Shown here piece by piece: positions 23,033 through 32,277 of a stretch of DNA of 64,000 nt. This DNA comes from Cryomorphaceae bacterium BACL11 MAG-121001-bin54 (GTDB lineage Bacteria; Bacteroidota; Bacteroidia; Flavobacteriales; BACL11), in the NCBI GenBank assembly GCA_905182255.1, contig CAJJAH010000002.1:1-64000 (forward strand), written 5' to 3'. How positions within the stretch are numbered: position 1 is the stretch's first letter; every line of letters begins with the position of its first letter. The translations under genes and the position numbers were made by a program. Under the pieces are notes generated by a model. That model did not search any database, was not told the DNA's origin, and was given only the letters and a program-made list of their open reading frames with translations.

Positions 23033-24103
23033 TTGAAAAGACAAAGAAAATTTAAAAAAAAATCATCATTCCGTAAATTCATAACTGCTTTTTTTGTTCT
23101 AGTAATAATTGGTTGTATTGGAATGGTTTATGAATTATATTCAAGAGTATATCAACCCAATATAGTGCTAAATGATAATTCCGAAAAATATATTTATATT
23201 CCAAGTAATTCAGAGTTTCCAGATGTTGTAAAAGTACTATTAGAAAATGGATTATTGATAAATGCTAATTCTTTCGAATGGTTAGCAAAACAAAAAAAGT
23301 ATGATACTAATATTAAATCAGGTAGATATAGAATTAATAGGGCATTAAATAATAATGATTTAATTAATTTATTGCGTTCAGGCAAACAAACACCAATAAA
23401 AGTTACTTTTAATAATTTAAGAAATATAGAACAATTGGCGGGTAGGATTGCTAGTCAAATTGAGGCTGACTCTTTATCAATTATTAATTATATTACTGAT
23501 TCCATATTCTTAGATAAATTAAAACTCAACACTGAAAATGTTGCTTGCTTATTTATTCCAAATACTTATGAGTTTTATTGGAATACATCTGTAGAGGGTT
23601 TTGTGAATAGAATGATAAAAGAGTATTCAAATTTCTGGAATTCTTCTCGAAGTAAAAAGGCAACTAAGATTAAACTTAATTATTATCAGGTTGCTGTCTT
23701 GGCTTCAATTGTAGAAAAAGAACAAAGTATAAAAAGAGATGAGCGCCCTGAGATAGCAGGATTATACCTCAATAGGTTGAAAAAACAAATGAAGTTAGAA
23801 TCAGATCCAACTCTTATTTTTGCAATAGGTGATTTTACAATAAAGAGAGTTTTGAATAAAGACAAAAAAGTTAAATCTCCTTATAATACTTATAAAAATA
23901 AAGGTTTACCTCCAGGTCCTATCTGTATTCCATCTATTAATGCAATCGACGCTGTTTTAAATGCAAGTGAACATAAGTATATTTTTATGTGTGCCAAAGA
24001 AGATTTTACTGGTTACCATAATTTTGCTAAAACCTATTCAAAACATTTAATAAATGCGCGTAAATATCAAAAGGCATTAAATAAGCGTAAAATAATGCGT
24101 TAA
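23033..24103 (+). CDS. mltG: Endolytic peptidoglycan transglycosylase
   Basis: 356 residues from a TTG start one base after the preceding stop. No ATG is available nearby, and the TTG codon gives the expected Lys/Arg-rich cytosolic N-terminus before a single transmembrane helix (~16-36). The YceG/MltG domain is clear, with the catalytic Glu in ASIVEKEQSIKRDERP (about residue 226), then LESDPTLIFAIG and NTYKNKGLPPGPICIPS. MltG cuts nascent glycan strands at the inner-membrane outer face and sets glycan length. It is cotranscribed with the upstream lipoprotein. Confidence 0.92.
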   Translation: MKRQRKFKKKSSFRKFITAFFVLVIIGCIGMVYELYSRVYQPNIVLNDNSEKYIYIPSNSEFPDVVKVLLENGLLINANSFEWLAKQKKYDTNIKSGRYRINRALNNNDLINLLRSGKQTPIKVTFNNLRNIEQLAGRIASQIEADSLSIINYITDSIFLDKLKLNTENVACLFIPNTYEFYWNTSVEGFVNRMIKEYSNFWNSSRSKKATKIKLNYYQVAVLASIVEKEQSIKRDERPEIAGLYLNRLKKQMKLESDPTLIFAIGDFTIKRVLNKDKKVKSPYNTYKNKGLPPGPICIPSINAIDAVLNASEHKYIFMCAKEDFTGYHNFAKTYSKHLINARKYQKALNKRKIMR

Positions 24104-24108
24104 TTATA

Positions 24109-24116
24109 TAAATTTG
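24109..24116 (+). promoter_or_regulatory. -7 box for phosphohexomutase gene
   Basis: TAAATTTG in the 43-bp gap after mltG, 30 bp before the next start codon. Confidence 0.45.
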
Positions 24117-24146
24117 CATCCCTTTAAAACTTAAAAATCAAAGAAA

Positions 24147-25547
24147 ATGACTAAAATTAGATTTGGAACAGATGGCTGGAGAGCTATTATTGCAAAAGAA
24201 TATACTACTGATAATGTAGCAAGAGTAAGTATTGCTGTATCTGATTGGTTGAAGGAAAACAGTAAAAATCCATCTGTAGTTATAGGGCATGATTGCCGAT
24301 TTGCTGGTGAGCTTTTTGCTGAAACAGCTGCAAAAGTGTTGGCAAGTAAAGGTGTTTTAGTAAAATTAGCAAAAGGTTTTGTTTCTACTCCTATGGTTTC
24401 GCTAGGCGTTGTTAGTGAAGAAGCATCATTAGGGGTTGTAATTACAGCTTCACATAATCCACCAAGTTATAATGGATATAAACTAAAAGGTGATTTTGGA
24501 GGACCTTTACTTCCTCATGATATTACTGCTGTTGAAAATAAAATTCCAGATGAAAATTCAGTTGATTATAATGCAATAAGTATGAAGGATTTAGTAGCTA
24601 AAGGAAAAGTGATTTATGTTGATTTAGAAGAGATGTATTGTAAACATGCAAAGGCTAATTTTGATTTGGAGGCTATCCGTAGTTCTGATATGAATTTTGC
24701 TTATGATGCAATGTTTGGATCAGGTATGAATGTTGTAAAACGTTTGTTACCAGAAGCTACTTTATTGCATTGTGATGAGAATCCAGGATTTTTAGGAATT
24801 GCTCCTGAACCTATTCATAGAAACTTACAAGAGTTTTCTGATTTGATGAAAAATAATTCTTTGGATTGTGGTTTGGCTACTGATGGTGATGCTGATAGAA
24901 TTGGGCTTTATGATAGCAAAGGAAATTTTGTAGATTCTCATCATATCATCCTTTTATTAATTCACTACATGGTGAAATATAAAGGAATAAAAGGTAAAGT
25001 GGTCACTGCATTTTCATGTTCAGTAAAAGTAGAACAAATGTGTAAGTATTACGGTTTAGAGCAAGAAACAGTTCAGATAGGTTTTAAGCATATTGCTGGT
25101 AAAATGATAACTGAAGATGTAATGTTAGGAGGGGAGGAATCAGGTGGTATTGCTATTACAGGTCATATTCCTGAGCGTGATGGGATTTGGATGGGATTAA
25201 TCTTGTTTGAATTTATGGCGAAATCAGGAAAATCACTTGAGGATTTAATAGCAGAGGTATATGATATTGTAGGTGAATTTGCTTTTGAACGTATTGATTT
25301 ACATATTGATAATGATACTAAATTAAGAATTATTGAAGATTGTAAGGCAGGGAAATTCACTCAGTTTGGAAAATATAAAGTGGATAGAATTGAAACGACT
25401 GATGGTTTTAAGTTCTTCTTTGATGAAGATACTTGGCTTATGATTCGCCCTTCGGGTACAGAGCCTGTTTTACGTACTTATGCTGAGGCTTCAGCTCAAG
25501 AAAAAGTATTTGATATTTTGGCTGATGCCAAAGCGACTATCTTGTAA
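24147..25547 (+). CDS. Phosphoglucomutase/phosphomannomutase family protein
   Basis: 466 residues. It has all alpha-D-phosphohexomutase signatures: FGTDGWRA at the N-terminus, the phosphoserine loop TASHNPPSYNG (Ser ~ residue 103), the Mg-binding DGDADRIG (~250), the sugar-binding GGEESGG and the C-terminal RPSGTEPVLR. It interconverts hexose-1- and 6-phosphates (glucose, mannose or glucosamine); which one cannot be fixed from sequence. It precedes the DUF2279 gene with no intergenic space (TAAATG). Confidence 0.92.
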   Translation: MTKIRFGTDGWRAIIAKEYTTDNVARVSIAVSDWLKENSKNPSVVIGHDCRFAGELFAETAAKVLASKGVLVKLAKGFVSTPMVSLGVVSEEASLGVVITASHNPPSYNGYKLKGDFGGPLLPHDITAVENKIPDENSVDYNAISMKDLVAKGKVIYVDLEEMYCKHAKANFDLEAIRSSDMNFAYDAMFGSGMNVVKRLLPEATLLHCDENPGFLGIAPEPIHRNLQEFSDLMKNNSLDCGLATDGDADRIGLYDSKGNFVDSHHIILLLIHYMVKYKGIKGKVVTAFSCSVKVEQMCKYYGLEQETVQIGFKHIAGKMITEDVMLGGEESGGIAITGHIPERDGIWMGLILFEFMAKSGKSLEDLIAEVYDIVGEFAFERIDLHIDNDTKLRIIEDCKAGKFTQFGKYKVDRIETTDGFKFFFDEDTWLMIRPSGTEPVLRTYAEASAQEKVFDILADAKATIL

Positions 25548-26462
25548 ATGAATCATCTGTTTCTAATATTATTTTGTTTCATTTTTATTACTCTTTCAGC
25601 TCAGGATTTGAAAACACCTACTTATCAGTATAACGATTTGAATTTAGACTTACCAAGTAGGGTCGACAAGAAAAAGAGAAACATCTTGCTAATTTCAGAA
25701 GCATCTGTTTACACAGGAGCTTTATTAGGTTTAAATAAGCTTTGGTATTTTGAATATCCTAAAAGTAGTTTTCATTTTATTAATGATAATGGAGAATGGC
25801 TACAAATGGATAAATTAGGTCATATGACGACCTCTTACCATAGTGGTGTTGCTGGTATCAAGGCTTATAAATGGACAGGTATGAAGCGAATAAATGCGAT
25901 TTGGTATGGTGGTTTGACTGGTACATTTTTTTTAACAATTATAGAAATTTTGGATGGACATTCTAAACAATGGGGTGCGTCTTCAGGAGATCTAATAGCT
26001 AATACTACAGGTTCTTTATTAGCAATTGGTCAAGCTCTAAAGTGGAATGAGCAAAGGATACAAATAAAATACTCTTACTCTCCATCTGAGTGGGCAAGTG
26101 AAAATAGTAAGCAGCTTGGAGAAAACCACTTGCAAAGGGCTTTAAAAGATTATAACGGACAAACGTACTGGTTATCGCTTAACCTAAAGTCCTTATTTGA
26201 CATTCAAACTACCAATTTCCCTAAGTGGTTAAATGTTGCATTAGGACATGGTGCTGATGGAATGGTTACTGCTTATCAAAAAGAAAATGATTCTCAAAGA
26301 AATAGACAGTTTCTGCTTTCATTAGATGTTGATTTAACAAAGGTAAAAACCAAAAGCAAAATATTGAATACAGTTTTACATTCTTTTGGTTTCATAAAAT
26401 TCCCTATGCCAACTTTAGAGCTTAGTAATGGAAAATTACATGCACATTCAATATATTTCTAA
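25548..26462 (+). CDS. DUF2279 (YfiM-like) periplasmic/outer-membrane protein
   Basis: 304 residues. Signal peptide MNHLFLILFCFIFITLSAQ. The central region has the DUF2279 pattern: SVYTGALLGLNKLWY, MDKLGHMTTSYHSG and a membrane-like segment with a conserved ILDGHSKQWGASSGDLIANTTG. The family (E. coli YfiM) is uncharacterised and envelope-located. It overlaps the Smr gene by one base and follows the mutase directly, so the three genes form one unit. Confidence 0.8.
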   Translation: MNHLFLILFCFIFITLSAQDLKTPTYQYNDLNLDLPSRVDKKKRNILLISEASVYTGALLGLNKLWYFEYPKSSFHFINDNGEWLQMDKLGHMTTSYHSGVAGIKAYKWTGMKRINAIWYGGLTGTFFLTIIEILDGHSKQWGASSGDLIANTTGSLLAIGQALKWNEQRIQIKYSYSPSEWASENSKQLGENHLQRALKDYNGQTYWLSLNLKSLFDIQTTNFPKWLNVALGHGADGMVTAYQKENDSQRNRQFLLSLDVDLTKVKTKSKILNTVLHSFGFIKFPMPTLELSNGKLHAHSIYF

Positions 26463-26968
26463 TGCAGTTTAAACTTGGCGATAAAATTCTTTTCAAAACT
26501 GAAAATCATAAAGGAAAAATAGTTAAAATTAATTCTGCCTACAAAGTGACTGTACAGACTGAAGATGGTTTTGAGATTTTAGCTTTTGTAAAAGATTTAG
26601 TGAAAGTTGAAGTAAATACTGATAAGGCCTTGGCTTATGGCAATTACTTTCATATGAAGGATAAGAATAATAAGTCAAGTAATTCCTTTAAACGAGATAA
26701 AAGTTCTACCATTTTAAAGATCGATTTACATATTGAACTTTTAATTGGTAGTTATCAGTATTTAGATAATTTTGAAATTGTTCAGATTCAATTAAATGAG
26801 TGTCATTTAAAAATTGAAAAGGCATTAAATAGCAATTATCAAAAACTAATTATTGTACACGGAATAGGTGCTGGCAGCCTTAAAACTGAAGTGCATAAAT
26901 TATTACGTAATTATAATTTACGCTTTTATCTGTCTAAGGATGCTGGTGCTACAGAAGTAATGCTTTAG
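26462..26968 (+). CDS. Smr-domain protein
   Basis: 168 residues. An N-terminal beta segment (FKLGDKILFKTENHKGKIV) resembles the short DUF2027-type start of Bacteroidota Smr proteins. The C-terminal ~80 residues are an Smr domain with DLHIELLIG and VHGIGAGSLKTEVHKLLR, the DLHG- and HGxGxG-like motifs of the MutS2 C-terminal nuclease family. DNA or RNA endonuclease activity is possible. It is convergent with the TlpA-like gene, only 2 bp apart. Confidence 0.85.
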   Translation: MQFKLGDKILFKTENHKGKIVKINSAYKVTVQTEDGFEILAFVKDLVKVEVNTDKALAYGNYFHMKDKNNKSSNSFKRDKSSTILKIDLHIELLIGSYQYLDNFEIVQIQLNECHLKIEKALNSNYQKLIIVHGIGAGSLKTEVHKLLRNYNLRFYLSKDAGATEVML

Positions 26969-26970
26969 TG

Positions 26971-28470
26971 CTATTTATTATTACCTAATCTTCCAATTAT
27001 TTCAACAATTTGAGAGTGCGAAATTCTTTTAGCAATTATCTTTTTATCTGCATCTAATAAATAAATAACAGGAGTAGAGTAGATATCATATTTATCTCTC
27101 CAATCACTACTTGCTACAGGATTTCCTTCTTCATCATGATTGATATCTGAAACATTAATCCAATCACCAGTTTGTTGATTATTGATGAATTCCTTCCATT
27201 CTTTTTTATCAAATTCCGTTGCAACTGCAAAGGTTTCTATATTATAGCCAGAAGAGATTAATGAATCTACATCATGCTTTATTTTAGGTATTTCTTCTTT
27301 ACAATGACCACATGTAGGACCATAAAATACTAGAACTGTATAATCAGAATCAATTTCTGAAAGAGTATGAGGAATTCCTAATGTATCCTTCATAAATGCA
27401 GTTCCGTAAGCTATAAACTCAGTAGCCTTTCTCCCTATTAGATTAGGTGCAATTTTTTGTGCTCTATCTTGTAATTTAACTAACTGGGTTGAATCCACCC
27501 AATCACATTGATTAGTAATATAGTATTTTTCTACCATGTGAACAAAAACTGCATCCATACCCATTATTTTTGAACGTTCATAAGTTGATGTAATGTAGGA
27601 GACAACATATTGAAAAATGTCCTTATTTTCTTTTGAAAGTTCAATGAGAATATCTGCAGAAACATTGATTGAGTCAGGTTGTTTAGCAGTCATTTTATCA
27701 AGATATTGATCCATTTTATTAAAAAATATTGGAGTTCTTAGAATTCTCGAATCTGTAAAATCAATATTATCCCAGAAATGTTTTTTTGAATAACGATAAG
27801 GAAAACTTTTGTCCGGATTTCCATCACTATCTAAAGGAGATTCTGGTATTTCTATTTGTTGATTAGCTTTTAGAAATTTACTAAAAAATGTTTTTGAATG
27901 TTTAGTAATAAAATCGTTAGTATACTCCTTAACAGAAGTGTTTATATTAGAAATTTTACTTTCTATTATTTTTCTATCATTATTGTCTAATGAATCAAGT
28001 TTATCAGAAAGTTTATTTCTAATCTGTAATTTAGCTTGAATAAATGATTGATATTCTGTAGCAATTGTATTGTCAATTGAATTTTCAAAATTTATTGTAT
28101 TATCAAAATCTTTTATATCAAAAGAGAATGTAAAATTTTGATTCGTAATAAAAAGTGGAAGAAGCATTCCACCTGTTTGAGGATCAAATATGAAATACAT
28201 ACCCTCATCTAAAGTTGAAATTTTTTTAAATAATATTTTATTATTTATAACTAAGGAGGTGTCAATTGCAAAGCTTTGAGTACCCTCAAATGTGGCTCGA
28301 TAAGATGCTAATATAAGTGTATCTTGAGTGCTTTCCAGATTTTTTATATGACCACTTATAGAATAACCTATTGGTTCAGTAACAACTTTATTTTTACCAA
28401 ATTTACTTTGAGAAAAAGAAAGTGATGTTATAGTCAAACTAAAGATTAATAATAAATTTATTTTTTTCAT
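26971..28470 (-). CDS. TlpA-like thioredoxin-family protein
   Basis: 499 residues from ATG 28470, chosen because MKKINLLLIFSLTITSLSFSQ is a clear signal peptide. The ORF-track start adds 15 residues in front of it. The N-terminal part resembles the DUF4369/DUF5106-type region found before TlpA domains in Bacteroidota (GYSISGHIKNLESTQDTLILAS). The C-terminal ~140 residues form a thioredoxin fold with the redox motif CGHC (FYGPTCGHCKEEIP) and the cis-Pro in YSTPVIYLLDADKKI. Predicted periplasmic disulfide reductase; partner unknown. It follows the EamA gene on the same strand. Confidence 0.87.
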   Translation of the reverse strand: MKKINLLLIFSLTITSLSFSQSKFGKNKVVTEPIGYSISGHIKNLESTQDTLILASYRATFEGTQSFAIDTSLVINNKILFKKISTLDEGMYFIFDPQTGGMLLPLFITNQNFTFSFDIKDFDNTINFENSIDNTIATEYQSFIQAKLQIRNKLSDKLDSLDNNDRKIIESKISNINTSVKEYTNDFITKHSKTFFSKFLKANQQIEIPESPLDSDGNPDKSFPYRYSKKHFWDNIDFTDSRILRTPIFFNKMDQYLDKMTAKQPDSINVSADILIELSKENKDIFQYVVSYITSTYERSKIMGMDAVFVHMVEKYYITNQCDWVDSTQLVKLQDRAQKIAPNLIGRKATEFIAYGTAFMKDTLGIPHTLSEIDSDYTVLVFYGPTCGHCKEEIPKIKHDVDSLISSGYNIETFAVATEFDKKEWKEFINNQQTGDWINVSDINHDEEGNPVASSDWRDKYDIYSTPVIYLLDADKKIIAKRISHSQIVEIIGRLGNNK

Positions 28471-28521
28471 TTTTTTTTTTAAGATTACAAAATTAAGAAT
28501 TGAAACGAATTTCACAAATAA

Positions 28522-29397
28522 CTATTGCCTATTTTTTATGTAGCCATCTAAAAAAACTATTCCAATAATAACACAACTACCAAAATAGAAAGAGCTGCTC
28601 ATTAATTCATTATCACCAAAAATTATTAATGCAAAAATGATACTATATACTGGTTCAAGATTTATTGCCATTATTAATGAATAAGGAGTTATGTGTCTCA
28701 TAATTTCTGTTAACCAAACAAAAACCATTGCAGTGCAAAGTGTTCCCAAAATAACAAGATATGATAGATCAGTAACAGATATTTTAGTTGTAAATACTGT
28801 ATAGTCTTGTTGGAAAAATAAAATGCAACTAATAATTATTACACCTGAAAGCATCTCAATCATTGTAATTTTGGCAGCTTCAACCTTATTAATATACTTT
28901 GCGTTAAATAAAGTAAATAGAGTAGCTAGTAAGGCTGCAATAATACCATAAAAATATCCCCAAAAATATTTAGTTTCAGTGCCCATAATAAATGCTAATG
29001 CTAGGACAACTAATACACTCATTATTACTTCATAAAAAAGAAATTTTTTTTTGAAAAAAAAGGGCTCAATCAATGCTGAAAATAAAGAGGAGGTAGCTAA
29101 ACAAACTACAGCTACTGATACAGTGGATACTTTTATTGATTCAAAAAAGCATAACCAATGAAAGGTAACTAAAGCACCAACTCCTAGAATGCCAAAAAAA
29201 TCTTTCTTACTAATACTAAATAATTGTTTTTTAAAAGCTAAAAAAATAGCAATACTTACAAAAGCAATTCCCATTCTGTACCAAACTAAATGAATTGCAC
29301 TTAATGAAATTAATTTCCCAAATACTCCAGTTAAACCGAGTATAATTACCATTAAGTGTAATGAAGTTAGTTTATATTTTTTTAATATGTTATACAT
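28522..29397 (-). CDS. EamA/DMT-family transporter
   Basis: 291 residues, ten hydrophobic helices in two EamA repeats (first IILGLTGVFGKLISLSA, second ITMIEMLSGVIIISC with the end LEPVYSIIFALIIFGDNE). The LEPV motif is typical for the drug/metabolite transporter superfamily. Substrate unknown, inner membrane. It is transcribed divergently from yaaA, with the TlpA-like gene downstream. Confidence 0.88.
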   Translation of the reverse strand: MYNILKKYKLTSLHLMVIILGLTGVFGKLISLSAIHLVWYRMGIAFVSIAIFLAFKKQLFSISKKDFFGILGVGALVTFHWLCFFESIKVSTVSVAVVCLATSSLFSALIEPFFFKKKFLFYEVIMSVLVVLALAFIMGTETKYFWGYFYGIIAALLATLFTLFNAKYINKVEAAKITMIEMLSGVIIISCILFFQQDYTVFTTKISVTDLSYLVILGTLCTAMVFVWLTEIMRHITPYSLIMAINLEPVYSIIFALIIFGDNELMSSSFYFGSCVIIGIVFLDGYIKNRQ

Positions 29398-29409
29398 GAA
29401 TTAAATTGA

Positions 29410-29417
29410 TAATTTTG
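29410..29417 (+). promoter_or_regulatory. -7 box for yaaA
   Basis: TAATTTTG (TAnnTTTG), 20 bp before the yaaA start in the divergent gap. Confidence 0.5.
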
Positions 29418-29437
29418 TGCAATAATACAATATAACA

Positions 29438-30175
29438 ATGAAGATAATTATTTCTCCAGCTAAAAAACTTGCTAATGATAATTTTATAAATACTGGAACA
29501 TCTAATCAGTTCTTAAAAGAGACTAATTATTTAATAAAGGAATTAAAAACCTACTCAGTAAATGATATAAAAATATTAATGAAATTAAGTTACAAACTAG
29601 CTCAATTAAATTGGCAGAGGTTTCAAGATTGGAATTCTGAAGGTATTGGACAAGCTTTGTTTATGTTTAAAGGAGATGTTTACAAAGCTTTGAAAGCTGA
29701 AACACTTAATGAAAGTGAACTAGATTTTTCACAAGAAAATCTAAGAATTTTATCTGGATTATATGGTTTATTAAAGCCAAAAGATTTGATTTATCCTTAT
29801 CGTTTAGAAATGGGTACAAAGTTGAAAACAAAATCGGGAAATAATTTATATAAATTTTGGGAAAATAGATTGCATAATGCTTTATTATTAGAATTAGAAA
29901 ATGGAGAAGAAATTATTAATTTAGCTTCAGAAGAATATAGTAAGGCATTACAAATTAGCAAGTTTAAAAATCCTGTTATCACTCCTGTATTTAAGGATTT
30001 TAAAAATGGAAAATTGAAGGTAATTTCCTTTTTTGCTAAAAAAGCTAGAGGGGAGATGGTAAATTTTATTATTAAAAATAAAATAAACAAATCAGAGAAT
30101 TTAAAATCTTTTTCAAATTTGGGTTATCAATTTAGCGAAGAAACTGAAAAAGGTGAATTATTATTTACTAGGTAA
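29438..30175 (+). CDS. yaaA: Peroxide-stress protein YaaA
   Basis: 245 residues, full length for the UPF0246/DUF328 family. It starts MKIIISPAKKLANDN, contains LILSGLYGLLKPKDLIYPYRLEMGTKL-type sequence (SGLYGLLKP) in the middle and ends with GYQFSEETEKGELLFTR. In E. coli YaaA lowers intracellular free iron during hydrogen-peroxide stress and binds DNA. It is followed 31 bp later by a small conserved gene. Confidence 0.92.
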   Translation: MKIIISPAKKLANDNFINTGTSNQFLKETNYLIKELKTYSVNDIKILMKLSYKLAQLNWQRFQDWNSEGIGQALFMFKGDVYKALKAETLNESELDFSQENLRILSGLYGLLKPKDLIYPYRLEMGTKLKTKSGNNLYKFWENRLHNALLLELENGEEIINLASEEYSKALQISKFKNPVITPVFKDFKNGKLKVISFFAKKARGEMVNFIIKNKINKSENLKSFSNLGYQFSEETEKGELLFTR

Positions 30176-30206
30176 ATTTTATTAACTTTATAATAAATAT
30201 AAAACA

Positions 30207-30359
30207 ATGGTATTTAATAAAAAGTATTTTTTTAAAGTATTAGCAATTATTAATAAAGTAATTCTACCTTCTTTAATTACTAAAGATTTATCTAAACTTG
30301 TTTGGTACGAAAAATTAATTTTAGGATATAGGTATTGGATTACAAAAAATTGCTTGTAA
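30207..30359 (+). CDS. Small conserved protein (50 aa), missing from the ORF track
   Basis: ATG at 30207, stop TAA 30357-30359: MVFNKKYFFKVLAIINKVIL... ending LGYRYWITKNCL. The pattern of basic residues, LPS, KDLSKL and a C-terminal GYRYWITKN resembles a short conserved Flavobacteriales protein of unknown function (NKxxLPS...KDLxKL...GYRYxVTKN). It directly follows yaaA on the same strand and is probably in the same transcript. Confidence 0.65.
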   Translation: MVFNKKYFFKVLAIINKVILPSLITKDLSKLVWYEKLILGYRYWITKNCL

Positions 30360-30361
30360 TT

Positions 30362-30793
30362 TTATTTTTTGTTAAAATCATAGTTATAATCAATTATCTC
30401 CCATATATTTTTATCATTCTGTTTTAAAAGAATATGTTCATTATGATTTGATGTATTTGTGTAATCAGTTTCATAATCTATGAAAACATAGAATCCATTC
30501 TCCATTCCATCTATTTCAGTTTGGAATCTTTTTTCTATACTATTTCTGCTTACTAATCCTCCAAATTCAAATATTAACTCATTCATGAGGTTGCACCAGG
30601 CTTCTTTCTTGTAAGTGGCTTTAATTTCACTTGAAAGACTCATATAGGCATCCTCATATTGTTTATTGTTAATGTTCATTAACCATTCATCAGCAATTTT
30701 ACTTGCATCTAAAAGATATTGATCAGTATATTTTTGTGCACTTACTGAACACATACATAATACTGAAAAAAGTACTAAGGCTATTTTTTTCAT
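30362..30793 (-). CDS. Secreted DUF4019-like protein
   Basis: 143 residues from ATG 30793, chosen because MKKIALVLFSVLCMCSVSAQ is a signal peptide and the longer ORF start precedes it by 17 unlikely residues. The mature part (ASKIADEWLMNINNKQYEDAYMSLSSEIKATYKKEAW ... FVFIDYETDY) matches the DUF4019 pattern of small periplasmic proteins of unknown function. Convergent with the 50-aa gene, with 2 bp between stops. Confidence 0.72.
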   Translation of the reverse strand: MKKIALVLFSVLCMCSVSAQKYTDQYLLDASKIADEWLMNINNKQYEDAYMSLSSEIKATYKKEAWCNLMNELIFEFGGLVSRNSIEKRFQTEIDGMENGFYVFIDYETDYTNTSNHNEHILLKQNDKNIWEIIDYNYDFNKK

Positions 30794-30844
30794 GCTATGT
30801 TTTAATCTGTAAAAATAGTAATTTCCAAATTGAATCTTTAACAA

Positions 30845-31211
30845 AACACATTTTTATAGGTTTCAGTAATATCATATTGTTTAGAATTTCTATATTAATT
30901 GACTAAATTCATAAAATTACAACATAAGTTATTAACTACTATACCTAGGGAATAATGTGCTCTTATCTAGCAATTAATATATTATTTTGTAATATGATAG
31001 TTTTATTATAAGTTACTGTTATTTAAGTGTTTATGTAGTATATTATTTTTATTGTTATTTTGATTTCCAAAGTTATTTTCAAAAGTTATTTTTGTTTTAT
31101 ATTTTATAGTTATTAACAATAATTTTTGCTCTTATCTAGTAATAAATAATTTACGTGATATTTTTTTCTATATTAGTGCCATTAATAATTTATTAACCAA
31201 AAATAAAAAAT
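30845..31211 (+). other. AT-rich leader region with duplicated motif
   Basis: 367 bp without a credible ORF. GTTATTAAC (30928 and 31109) and TGCTCTTATCTAG (30958 and 31127) each occur twice in the same order, and AGTTATTTT-like units recur between 31050 and 31110. It leads into the small gene 31212 and looks like a regulatory region or long 5' UTR. Confidence 0.5.
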
Positions 31212-31436
31212 ATGGCTTATAAGCACACAAACGAAAGAGGAACAACTTACTACTTACACAAGCAAGAAGTTACTTTAAAATCAACAGGAAATGTACAAAC
31301 TATATATTTCTTTGCTAAAGAAGAATTAACTGTTTCTAAAAAAGGAAATCCAGTAACTTGTTTAGACGCTTTACCTGATGGTAAAATGGTTAAGGAAAAT
31401 AGTAGAACAGGTTTGCCATTTGTTAAAAAGAAATAA
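31212..31436 (+). CDS. Small basic conserved protein (74 aa)
   Basis: 74 residues, Lys/Thr-rich, no signal or membrane segment (MAYKHTNERGTTYYLHKQEV, then TIYFFAKEELTVSKKGNPV and a C-terminal Lys-rich end). It looks like a small beta-sheet protein. I do not recognise the family with confidence. A strong intrinsic terminator follows, and the long AT-rich leader precedes it, so it is a monocistronic gene and possibly highly expressed. Confidence 0.75.
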   Translation: MAYKHTNERGTTYYLHKQEVTLKSTGNVQTIYFFAKEELTVSKKGNPVTCLDALPDGKMVKENSRTGLPFVKKK

Positions 31437-31451
31437 TTTTTTTATAAAAAG

Positions 31452-31480
31452 AAAAGCCCTAACATTTGTTAGGGCTTTTT
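31452..31480 (+). terminator. Intrinsic terminator
   Basis: AAAAGCCCTAACA-TTTG-TTAGGGCTTTT with a T-tract on each strand lies between gene 31212 and the convergent metallopeptidase gene, so it can serve both. Confidence 0.85.
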
Positions 31481-31500
31481 TTTGCTTTTTATTTTATTGT

Positions 31501-32178
31501 TTAGTCTCTTAACATTGATACATAGTAAAGTAGATATGTTGCTGCTGCTAATGCTGCAACTACGTAAGTGCTAGCAGCCCATTTTAATGCATCATCTGCG
31601 TAATTTAATTCTTGATCGCTTGTTATTCCTGATGAACGTAGCCAAATTAAAGCTCTTCTACTCGCATCAAATTCAACTGGTAATGTAATTAAAGTAAAAG
31701 ATGTAACTATAGCTTGTAAAACAATAAATACCATCAGAAGATTAGTAAATCCTAAACCTATATAGCTACCACCTATTAGACCAAAAATAAAGACAGTACT
31801 CATCATTTTATTACTCATGTTAACTACAGGAACCATCATTGAACGCATTTGTAACCATGAATAAGCAGTAGCATGTTGAACAGCATGTCCACATTCATGC
31901 GCTGCTATAGCAGCCGCGGAAACATGTCTGCCTTGGTAAACATCTGGACTTAGATTAACTGTTCTATCAACTGGGTTGTAATGGTCAGTCAGTTTTCCAG
32001 GAACTGAAATTACTTTTACGTCATATATATTGTTGTCAGCTAACATTTTTTCAGCTATTTCCTTACCACTCTTACCAGAAATGGTTGGGATTCTACTATA
32101 TTTTTTTATTTTAGATTTAAGTCTTGAACTTACAATACCACCAGCAATCATAAAGCCTATCATTATTATCCAAATCAT
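31501..32178 (-). CDS. Zinc metallopeptidase, YugP family
   Basis: 225 residues. An N-terminal transmembrane helix is followed by GKEIAEKMLADNNIYDVKV, LTDHYNPVDRTVNLSP and the zinc-binding HECGHAVQHA (HExxH type, about residue 115). Three further membrane segments lie around VVNMSNKMMSTVFIFGLIGG and the C-terminal YVVAALAAATYLLYYVSML. Full length for the family (Bacillus YugP). Membrane-embedded protease of unknown substrate. Divergent from surE. Confidence 0.88.
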   Translation of the reverse strand: MIWIIMIGFMIAGGIVSSRLKSKIKKYSRIPTISGKSGKEIAEKMLADNNIYDVKVISVPGKLTDHYNPVDRTVNLSPDVYQGRHVSAAAIAAHECGHAVQHATAYSWLQMRSMMVPVVNMSNKMMSTVFIFGLIGGSYIGLGFTNLLMVFIVLQAIVTSFTLITLPVEFDASRRALIWLRSSGITSDQELNYADDALKWAASTYVVAALAAATYLLYYVSMLRD

Positions 32179-32250
32179 AATTATATTTTTTAATATTTAT
32201 TATTATGCAAAATTAGGAAAATTCCTTCGTAGTATACAAAAATAATATAG

Positions 32251-32258
32251 TAATTTTG
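32251..32258 (+). promoter_or_regulatory. -7 box for surE operon
   Basis: TAATTTTG, 19 bp before the surE start codon. Confidence 0.5.
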
Positions 32259-32277
32259 CTAAATAAAACCTAAACAA

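Noticed and set aside
28471-28515. Extended start of the TlpA-like gene
   Set aside because: The added residues precede a clear signal peptide and come from a T-rich intergenic run.
31050-31115. CRISPR-like repetition in the AT-rich leader
   Set aside because: The AGTTATTTT units are short, unevenly spaced and imperfect, with no cas genes nearby.
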